DNA from: Candidatus Eisenbacteria bacterium | GTDB lineage: Bacteria; Orphanbacterota; Orphanbacteria; Orphanbacterales; Orphanbacteraceae | Length of the DNA: 64,000 nucleotides | Reading direction: 5' to 3' | Assembly: GCA_016930695.1 (NCBI GenBank) | Contig: JAFGGD010000020.1 | Coordinates: forward strand, 1-64,000 | Position numbers and translations under genes: made by a program | The notes under the pieces: generated by a model | Told to the model about the DNA's origin: nothing | Seen by the model: the letters and a program-made list of their open reading frames with translations, nothing else | Databases searched by the model: none | In this document: in pieces, positions 55,201 through 62,015 of the stretch | Position numbering within the stretch: position 1 is the first letter of the stretch | Layout of the letters: the number at the start of each line of letters is the position of its first letter

Positions 55201-58200
55201 TCCCGTCCACCACCGGTTCCGCGGAGAGGAGGGGGAAGGCGCCGGAGAGGCTCCTCTCCCCGAGGAAGCCGAATGCGGCCGCCGATTCGATCGCGATCCG
55301 GACCGTGTCGCCGTCGGAGGCGCAGAGGAGGCCCACGTCGACGGAGAGGCGGAAGAGCGGGTCCTCGCCGGGCGGGATGAGCGCCGTGAAGCCCTCCAGC
55401 TCGGCGACGCCGTCCAGGAAGGGGGCGGACGCGATCGGATCGAACGCCGGGCTTACGTCCTTTCCGGCGCCGGATGGACCGAACAGATAAACCCTCGGCG
55501 TCGCCTCGTCCGGGTTCGGGCCGCCGCTCCGGTTGGCGACGAAGAGCCTTTCGAGGCGGACCGTGTCGGCGTACACATTGGAGAGCCGGAAGGAGAGCAT
55601 CTCCCGGTTCTCCTCGCCGGGGAGCACCGGGCCGCCGGAGCCGCGTTCGGGATCGGTCAGCACCACCCGCTCCGCGCCGCCCAGCACGCGCAGTTCCGGG
55701 CAGAGCGCGGTGGTGTCCACCGGCCCGTCGTTGGCGGATGCGAGAATGACGCCGTCCATCGGCACGCCGAGCAGGACCGTGCGCCCGTCGACGGGATTAT
55801 CCGTCACGCTCGCCGACACGAAGAGCCGGAAGCCGCCGGCGGGGACCTGTTGCGCCAGGCCGGATCGGGACCATCCGTCGCCGATCCAGTAAAGCGCGCC
55901 GAGATCCGTGTCGTCCTCTTCCCCGCGGTCGTAGAACCCGTTGCCGCCGTCCCGCCAGATCCGGAGTCCCGCGAGGTCCGTTCCCGCTTCCGCGTCTCCC
56001 AGGTTGCGCACCGTGAGCGCGCGGAGTTCGTCGACGGCGTAACCGTTCGAGGGGATTCGGATGGAGAGGACGAGGGAATCCTCCGATCCCGCGGGGAGGC
56101 TGGGCGGGAAATCGCCCCGAGGATCGAGCTGCCCGGCGACCAGTCCGTCGACGAAGTGGGCGCCCGGCGAGTCGAGGGGGAACGCGCCCGCCGGGGTGGC
56201 GCCTTCCGCGAAGACGAGATCGGAAGCGCCCTCCACGGCGAGATCCAGCTCCTCGCCGTCCGGCGCCTGGAGGAGGGAGAGGTTCCCGGTCACGAGAAGG
56301 GAGACGGTGTCCCCCGCGGGTACGGCGAGTTCGAGCCCATCGAGAAGGAGCGCGCCTCCGGAAAGCGTTCCCTCGCCGAGGACGGGATCGGTGGGATCGG
56401 CCGCGCCGTCCCGGTCCGCGTCTTCACGGAGCACGATCCGGTCCCAGAGGAGATCTCGGGCGGCGATCGACCCGGCCCCCGCGCCGGAGTCGGCGAGGCG
56501 GATGGAGGAGAGGTTTTTCTCTGAGAGGTAAAGGTTCGCCAGATCGACGCGGAGGAGGGGAACGTTCTTCGCGCCGGGGTGGACCACGACCCCCTCCAAT
56601 GGGGGCGCCGTCGCCTCCACGTAGGGAGGGAGAAGGAGGAGCAGGTTGGCCGAGGCGCTCACGAGCTTGTCGAAGGGGGCGCCGTTTCCGTCGACGCCGT
56701 CGGTTTGGAAGAGGATCTCGTAATCGCCCGGGTCGAAACCGGCCGGGATGCCGCTGGGGTCGAAGAGGGCGATGCCGGATCCCCCGTCTCCTTCGAGGGA
56801 GAGGTCGGCGGAGAGGAACGCCTCGTAGGACGCGGCGCCGTCGGTGAAGGTGAATCGCGTGCCGCTCCGGAGCAGGAGGGAGGCGGCGCCGTCGTTCCGG
56901 AGGGCGACGGAAAACGCCGCGTCGTTCCCCGCCACCGCGCGGTTCGGCCGAAGCGTGCCGGCCAGGTCGACCAGCACGGGCGGGCCGGTGACGGTCCACC
57001 CGCCGACGGCCGACGCGTGGAGCGCCGCCACCGCGTCTCCCCCGGCGGCGAGGGCGGCCGACGCGGACCCGTCCACGGCGATCGGGATCCCGGCGACCGC
57101 GTTCTCCGCCACGTCCACCAGGAACAGAAGCGTGTCCGACTCCCCGTCCGCGAGCGGGCCGTCGAAGGGGATCGGCGTCACGGTGTAATCGCCGCTTCGG
57201 TCCTCGCCGCCGGAGGCGAAGGCGAGCGCCCCCTCGAGATCGAGGAGCGTGTCGCCGGTCCGGTTGGTGACGGCGAGCGCCACCGGGAGACCGCTCTCTC
57301 CGCGGGTCGCTCGCTCACGGGATTCCAGCACCGCGTCGACGACGAGGCCCAGATCGTCGAAAACGGTCACCGCCGCGGTGTCGGCCGCGCTTCCCGCTGA
57401 GGCGGCCACCGCACCCTCGCCGGCGCTCTCCGCGCGGAAGAGCCCTACGCCGTCGACGGAGCCGACGCCGCCGATCACCGTCCAGGCGATCGGGCCGGTC
57501 GTCGGGTTCCCTTCGCCGTCGTAAGTATGAGCCGTGAAGGATATCTCTTCGCCCGCGAAGACCGTGAGGGACGAAGGATCGAGAATCAGCGATCGCGTCG
57601 GGCCGGCGGTGACGGTGATGGGGCCGCTCTCGCCCGTCACGGCGCCGAGCGCGACCCTCGCCGTGTCCGTGCCGGGGCGGTCGGGCTCGAAATGCCCCGT
57701 CGACGGATCGAGGGATCCGATTCGGGACGCGCCGCTCCAGACCGGGTCGCCGGGGTCGTCGATCACGTTGCCGTCGCCGTCACGGGCCACGGCGGTGAAG
57801 TCGAGGGACTGTTCGGTGTGGAGGGTCGCGGTGAAAGGGACCACATCCAGGGAGGCGAGGGCGCCGGGGACGATGAGGACGCGCGCGGTGTCCGCCAGCC
57901 CCGAGGCGGAGGCGACCAGGAGAGCCTCGCCGGTTTCCCGGGGATGGAAGAGGCCTTCCCCGTCGACGGCGCCGAGGCCGGTCGGTTCGGACCAGGCCGC
58001 GCCGGGGTCGAAGGGGTTTCGGTCCGCGTCCCAGCCGACGGCGGCGAGGAGGAGGCTCTCGTCGGCGGTGAGAACGGTATCCGCCGGGAGGGCGGCGAGG
58101 GAGTCGAGTCGGCCGACGGAGAGGTCGATGCGCGCGCTGTCCGACGCCGGGCCGACGGAGGCGACGACCCACCCTTCGCCGGGGGCGGCGGCGTCGAAGA

Positions 58201-60019
58201 ATCCGGAGGGATCGATCGATCCGATGCCGCCGGAAACGCGCCAGACCGGCGTCGTGTCGATCTCGGCGCCGCCCGAGTCGAAGACGCGCGCGGTGAAGAG
58301 AATGGTCGTGTCGGTGGTCGCGTCCGCCTCGGGCGGATCGATCTCGATCCGCGAGGGGAGGCTCGGCGCTACGGTCACCGTCGCCGTGTCCCGGAAGCCG
58401 GAGGCGAGACCGATGACGATCGCCTCGCCCGGCGCGGCCGGCAGGAAGACGCCCGTGAGAGAGATCGAGCCGATCTCCGGCTCAACGGACCACTTGGCGG
58501 TGACCGCCCAGGGGTTGCCGTCTCCGTCGAGGGCGTAGGCGCGGTAGTGGACCATGTCGTCGACGGCGATCGCCGTGTCCGCCGGAGAGACGAGAAGGGC
58601 GGCCATCGCCCCGTGGGTCACGCTCACCGAGGTGGAGCCCGCCGCCGCGCCCGCCTCGGCGATCACCTCGCCGGTCCCCTCCTTCGCCGGGTCGAAGAGG
58701 CCGGACCCGTCGATCGCCCCCACATCTCCCTCGATCCGCCAGTCCGGATCGATCGGGAAGAGGTATCCCGTCTCGTCCTCGCCGATGGCGGTGAAGAGAA
58801 GCGAAGAGTCGGCGTCGACGATCGGGTCCTTCGGGTCGATCCGGAGGCGGATCGCTTCACCCGGCAGCACCGTCACGAGGCAGTCGTCGCCGTTCCCCGG
58901 CGCGCCGTCGGCGTCCCCCTCCGGGAGCTCATTCGGCGGCGAGGTGGTCCGGGAATCGTCCACCAGCACCGGCAGCCTCGCCCCCTCCGGGTCCTCGACG
59001 CCGGGCGCCTGGACGGTGAAACGAACCTCCAGCAGGCCGTCCTCGGCGACCGGTTCGTCGAGCGCGACCGCGAGGGTGTCGACGCCGCTCGCGTCGGACC
59101 AGCCGACCGCCCCCCCGTTCCAGAGGATCTCCGACGGGGCGGGCGAGGCGTATCCCTCGGGCAGGGGGAGGAACAGGCGGTTCACGCCGGTGTCGATCCC
59201 CTGACCGCCGAAACGGAGCGCCGCATAGGCGGTCATCTCCGCCGTCGACCCGGGGGAGATCCGTTTCGGCTGGATCTCCGCCGTGCCGTCCTCCACCGCG
59301 GGGAATGTGTCCCCCTCGGCGCTTTCATACACGATGGTCAGCCGCGGACGGAGAGTCTCGTCCGCGTGCTCGCTCGCCGCGAAGGAGACGATCGCCGCCG
59401 ACCCGCTTCCCCGCTTCAGGAAAACGCCGAGGTTGGAGTCCGGCTCGGCGATCCACTCCTCCACCAACTCCGGAACGGACCAGCTGATCCAGCCGGGGGA
59501 CCCGTCGATCGGGGCGTCGTCGACGACGGCGCCGAAGTCTCCGCCCGTTTGGTTCCACAGGAAGGGGAGGAAACGATAAAACCAGTTCACTCCGGAGAAG
59601 CGCTCCGCGGTCCCCTCGATCCACTCATTTCGCGCCGGCCGCGCGCCGATCCGCATCGGAGTCGTATAGGGATCGTCGACGGTCCAGACGTTTTTTGCAT
59701 AAAGAGAGAGTTCGGCGGAGAGGATCGTCGCGTCGCCGGGGAATTCCGGAAGGGTGAAGCGGAGAAGCGCCCGCCAGTCGTTCTGACCGGCGGAAATCTG
59801 GATCGGGATCTCCTCGATCTCACCCGGCTGCGACCCGTCGGTGAAACCGACGATGAGGGAGTCCTCGACTCCGGTGGCTCGGTAGGGGGCGATGTTCGCG
59901 ATCCACGCGTCCGCTCCCTCCGCGCCGTCCGGCTGGAGGATCACGGTCCTCTCCGACGCCGCGGCGAGCGGAGAAAGGAGCGACAGCATGATCAGGACAC
60001 AAAGAAACACTCGACCCAT
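52193..60019 (-). CDS. Giant secreted multi-domain surface protein (2608 residues)
   Basis: A signal peptide (about 1-21) is followed by a DNRLRE-like domain (about 24-235, ending LRPRLTIVYES). Six consecutive Ig/BIG2-like units of about 83 residues span about 388-885, each with a Trp-Ser-Val strand, IGSID-type turn and GLFxP motif. A long series of beta-rich modules follows, two of which share GRTVLL, a variable stretch and then NDGPVD. The last 95 residues are a FlgD-like Ig domain (SYPNPFTPADGAAVFAFYAG, WDGRNGKGDRVLSGGY), the sorting-type end seen in FCB-group secreted proteins. There are no transmembrane helices apart from the signal. It is probably a surface adhesin or sheath component exported through a type IX-like route. 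Confidence 0.85.
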   Translation of the reverse strand: MGRVFLCVLIMLSLLSPLAAASERTVILQPDGAEGADAWIANIAPYRATGVEDSLIVGFTDGSQPGEIEEIPIQISAGQNDWRALLRFTLPEFPGDATILSAELSLYAKNVWTVDDPYTTPMRIGARPARNEWIEGTAERFSGVNWFYRFLPFLWNQTGGDFGAVVDDAPIDGSPGWISWSVPELVEEWIAEPDSNLGVFLKRGSGSAAIVSFAASEHADETLRPRLTIVYESAEGDTFPAVEDGTAEIQPKRISPGSTAEMTAYAALRFGGQGIDTGVNRLFLPLPEGYASPAPSEILWNGGAVGWSDASGVDTLAVALDEPVAEDGLLEVRFTVQAPGVEDPEGARLPVLVDDSRTTSPPNELPEGDADGAPGNGDDCLVTVLPGEAIRLRIDPKDPIVDADSSLLFTAIGEDETGYLFPIDPDWRIEGDVGAIDGSGLFDPAKEGTGEVIAEAGAAAGSTSVSVTHGAMAALLVSPADTAIAVDDMVHYRAYALDGDGNPWAVTAKWSVEPEIGSISLTGVFLPAAPGEAIVIGLASGFRDTATVTVAPSLPSRIEIDPPEADATTDTTILFTARVFDSGGAEIDTTPVWRVSGGIGSIDPSGFFDAAAPGEGWVVASVGPASDSARIDLSVGRLDSLAALPADTVLTADESLLLAAVGWDADRNPFDPGAAWSEPTGLGAVDGEGLFHPRETGEALLVASASGLADTARVLIVPGALASLDVVPFTATLHTEQSLDFTAVARDGDGNVIDDPGDPVWSGASRIGSLDPSTGHFEPDRPGTDTARVALGAVTGESGPITVTAGPTRSLILDPSSLTVFAGEEISFTAHTYDGEGNPTTGPIAWTVIGGVGSVDGVGLFRAESAGEGAVAASAGSAADTAAVTVFDDLGLVVDAVLESRERATRGESGLPVALAVTNRTGDTLLDLEGALAFASGGEDRSGDYTVTPIPFDGPLADGESDTLLFLVDVAENAVAGIPIAVDGSASAALAAGGDAVAALHASAVGGWTVTGPPVLVDLAGTLRPNRAVAGNDAAFSVALRNDGAASLLLRSGTRFTFTDGAASYEAFLSADLSLEGDGGSGIALFDPSGIPAGFDPGDYEILFQTDGVDGNGAPFDKLVSASANLLLLLPPYVEATAPPLEGVVVHPGAKNVPLLRVDLANLYLSEKNLSSIRLADSGAGAGSIAARDLLWDRIVLREDADRDGAADPTDPVLGEGTLSGGALLLDGLELAVPAGDTVSLLVTGNLSLLQAPDGEELDLAVEGASDLVFAEGATPAGAFPLDSPGAHFVDGLVAGQLDPRGDFPPSLPAGSEDSLVLSIRIPSNGYAVDELRALTVRNLGDAEAGTDLAGLRIWRDGGNGFYDRGEEDDTDLGALYWIGDGWSRSGLAQQVPAGGFRLFVSASVTDNPVDGRTVLLGVPMDGVILASANDGPVDTTALCPELRVLGGAERVVLTDPERGSGGPVLPGEENREMLSFRLSNVYADTVRLERLFVANRSGGPNPDEATPRVYLFGPSGAGKDVSPAFDPIASAPFLDGVAELEGFTALIPPGEDPLFRLSVDVGLLCASDGDTVRIAIESAAAFGFLGERSLSGAFPLLSAEPVVDGMAAAQIRVLPAGGGAIAPFETGCLAFSFVVPPNGCRPDTLEGVRIARQGTADAVDISRLVLSGGAADEVIGELVWNGSVWAREGIGLPVEAPGETLRVRVDASADAREGRTVLLALPENGLTLRSGNDGPVDDPVPSASLFYISTSPVFADIRFSADRASVGQTLEVEMAVENVTAQDPRIFLDVEPVGFAPLGPEAIILSGPSPASVESLAAGGEALFTWTVRAESTGSAWFSGEARAVETGGDTVRALPTISPTLTVEAVPSGVTVQATATLPGSVARGETGVSLFLLTLSHDDGASSDAAPIRIDTVRVALAGETGAPLDPALLLDALSAERSGRPIGRVEAPEFGAAEAAIPLDEPILLEPGDEATLGLSIDLHGDPGAAALRAILAGAGSLAARDANSNAPVPVGGGFPFATGLAEVVIPPDSLVVEVTEGPPPRVNRGARSARILRCVVESRGVTGVTADVVLSAIHIGLSDGLFPYESARITGPGITHFDGDGWIVRDGEAVFSLDPQLTVPPNNPIEILIAGDVDSFAPLGPFRLGVAESTFVDPKPAADGGTVEVVLRLTGPMESEVSVRTDSIAALVETPPDSSVARPGDRDREVLHIHFIHEGDSTRAAVRLDGVRIRLENEAGDSTEIRSLVERLRVREGDRSLASAAPVQEGAASLALPFSETLTVEPGGSALIRVQADLKADAPPGGYRFVLPATAVAAADENESTPVAVHFLGDDPTAARSPLLSVRKTSDRVETWIDLTLPAVAIPGALVAGAGSLRLLPSGGEETAAAHLAEFSLRFEGPGGSTIAPAEAVRGASSGPAKGAEPVEAILAPDRLRFLFDPALTLAPAETLTLAIDLETAESPTVSSFRVRLPLEEILLEEQGPLVDRANGDGGANPSSWTHLAEKGFRESLRSYPNPFTPADGAAVFAFYAGAAGRASIRIYTGLGAPVRTLEKRVTEAGLVEIEWDGRNGKGDRVLSGGYLASVEIVYDGGGRDHAIHKIAVLN

Positions 60020-60232
60020 ACGGCCTCCCGAAGCTCTCCGTATCCGCAGAAACCCTCACCCGATGGATCGGCCTAAAGCGTTGTAATGCTTAGCGGTTTC
60101 GGATTAAAAAGGACCGAAACGGTTCTCTTTCGGGGGAAGGAAAGGGGAGGCGGGAAAGGAATCGCGGGAGCGCGTGGAGATATTTTCTTGTAACACGTTG
60201 TCGATAAACGAGAAAGCGGGGTTCGGGCGAGG
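60020..60232. other. Gap upstream of the giant gene
   Basis: The 213 bases hold a hairpin (GTTTCGG at 60096-60102 with CCGAAAC at 60114-60120, loop ATTAAAAAGGA). On the minus strand a TACAAC lies at about 60080, a possible weak -10 for the giant gene. GGGAGG precedes its ATG. No gene is supported. Confidence 0.4.
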
Positions 60233-61999
60233 CTACCCGCCGAGATAGCCGAGGGCGCGGAGTCGCTCTCTTTCCGCATCCTCGAGACGGATGACCGGGG
60301 GGGGCGCGCCGGGCGAGGGGGTCCAGCCGACCAGGAAATCGGACCGGGCGGCGGCCTCCGGGCCGGGCGGATCGAGCGCGCCTTCGGGGGCGGCGGCGGG
60401 ATCGAGAACGAAACGGGGGGCGGGCGGCGCGGATCCCTCGGGGCCGACGGCGATCCGCGTTCCTTCTTCCCGGGAGCCCCGGGTGAGCAGGAAACGGACC
60501 GCGCCGTCGGGGGGAACGACGCGCATGCGGAACCCTCCGGCGACGCCGGCGGGGGCGGTGAATCGGAAGGGACCGTTGCCGGAAGCCTCGGTTCGGAAGG
60601 ACGCCGGACCGAGGGGGAGGATGTCGATCACGACGCCGGAGGGATCGATCGCGCCTTCCACCGGTTCGTCGCCCGCGTCCCACCGGATCGTCCAGCCGCC
60701 TCCGTTCTCCTCCGTCGGCGGTCCGGCGAGAGCGGTCCCTCCGGCGTCCGGCGATGCGGCGCGCCCCGCCCGTTCCGCGGGATCGGCGGCGCGATCATAG
60801 ACGCGGGTCCCCTCGCGGTCCCAAACGAGTTTGTTCTCGCCGCGGAGGGCGGCCCGGCCGTACCGGCCCTCGCGGGTCGTGCCGGCCAGAATCGTCCTCC
60901 CCTCCCCCTCCTCGTCGAGGGGGCGTCCGTCGAGCCCCTCCGGCGCGGGGAGCCCGGCGATGCGGAGGAGCGTGGGGAAGAGATCGACCAAGCTGACCGG
61001 ATGCTCCACCGTTCCGCCGCCGGGGCGGCCCGGATCCCGGAGGAGGAGGGGGACGCGGAGCACCTCGTCGTAAAACGTGAAGGAGTGACCGAAACTGCGG
61101 TGCTCCTGAAACTCCTCGCCGTGGTCTCCGGTGAGCACCACCACGGTTTTGTCCCAATCCCCCGTCTCCCGGAGCGCGTCCAGCAGCCGTCCGATCCAGA
61201 GATCGGCGTAGCGAACTTCGCCGTCGTAGAGCGCCTCCACGTGCTCGAGGTCGCGATCGTTCATCAAGGAATCGACCGGAAAGTACCGGCTCAGCGACCG
61301 GAAGGAGCCGTCGACGTCGCCATTGTAGTCCGGATCGAAGAGCGTGGTGTAAGGCTCCGGCGCGGCGTACGTCCAGTGCGGGTCGAAAATGTGGACCAGC
61401 AGGAAGAAGGGGCGGCTTTCGTCCCGCTCCCGTAGCCAGCGGATCGCCTCGCCGGCCACCCGTTCCGCGCGCGGTTCGCGCTCCTCGTCGAAGCGGTAGT
61501 CTCGGGTGACGCGGAATTCCTCGAAGCGGTCGAAGCCGGCGTCGAAACCGTAAACGCTTGATGTGTAAATGTGAGAGACGAAAGCGGCCGTGGCCCACCC
61601 TCCCTCGCGGAAAGCGGCGGCGAGGGTCGGGAGGTCGGGGCGGATCGCCAGGTAGTCGTTGGTTGCGCCGTGTTCCCAGGGGTAGCGCCCGGTGAGAATC
61701 GAGCCGAAGGCGGGGAGCGTCCAGGGAGCGGTGGTGTAGGCGCGCTCGAAACGGAGCGACTCGGCGGCGAGGCGGTCCAGGGAGGGGGTGGTTTCGCGGC
61801 CGTATCCGTAGGAGCCGAGACGGTCGGCGCGGAGGGTGTCCACCACCAGAAGGAGCACATTGGGATGCTCCCGCCGGGCGGCGCAGGAGGCGAAGAGCGC
61901 CGCGCCGAGAAGGAGAAAGAGAAGCGGGAGGAGCCGCCGCTTTCCCTTGCGCGATTCCCCGCGGCGGGCTCCGGTTCTTTTCTTTCCTTCGTTTATCAT
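60233..61999 (-). CDS. Sulfatase-fold lipoprotein with C-terminal insert (Thr type)
   Basis: The 588-residue product has a basic leader and a lipoprotein signal ending FASC (Cys near 39). The fold is sulfatase-like: NVLLLVVDTLRADRLGSYGY, and VVVLTGDHGEEFQEHRSFGHS with intact metal ligands. The nucleophile loop reads TTAPWTLPAFGSILTGRYP, with Thr (T-L-P-A-F) in place of the formylglycine Cys, and Ser and Arg also lost. A beta-rich insert of about 160 residues (about 410-570) precedes the closing RLRALGYLGG. The ribosome binding site is weak. It begins 16 bp after the C25 peptidase gene ends, so the two may be co-transcribed. Confidence 0.8.
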   Translation of the reverse strand: MINEGKKRTGARRGESRKGKRRLLPLLFLLLGAALFASCAARREHPNVLLLVVDTLRADRLGSYGYGRETTPSLDRLAAESLRFERAYTTAPWTLPAFGSILTGRYPWEHGATNDYLAIRPDLPTLAAAFREGGWATAAFVSHIYTSSVYGFDAGFDRFEEFRVTRDYRFDEEREPRAERVAGEAIRWLRERDESRPFFLLVHIFDPHWTYAAPEPYTTLFDPDYNGDVDGSFRSLSRYFPVDSLMNDRDLEHVEALYDGEVRYADLWIGRLLDALRETGDWDKTVVVLTGDHGEEFQEHRSFGHSFTFYDEVLRVPLLLRDPGRPGGGTVEHPVSLVDLFPTLLRIAGLPAPEGLDGRPLDEEGEGRTILAGTTREGRYGRAALRGENKLVWDREGTRVYDRAADPAERAGRAASPDAGGTALAGPPTEENGGGWTIRWDAGDEPVEGAIDPSGVVIDILPLGPASFRTEASGNGPFRFTAPAGVAGGFRMRVVPPDGAVRFLLTRGSREEGTRIAVGPEGSAPPAPRFVLDPAAAPEGALDPPGPEAAARSDFLVGWTPSPGAPPPVIRLEDAERERLRALGYLGG

Positions 62000-62015
62000 T
62001 GCGATCTCAATAACC

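Noticed and set aside
57527-60076. An 849-codon open frame on the plus strand opposite the giant gene
   Set aside because: The product is an Arg/Asp/Gly-rich shadow with no motif or ribosome binding site. The minus-strand product has a signal peptide and clear repeat domains.
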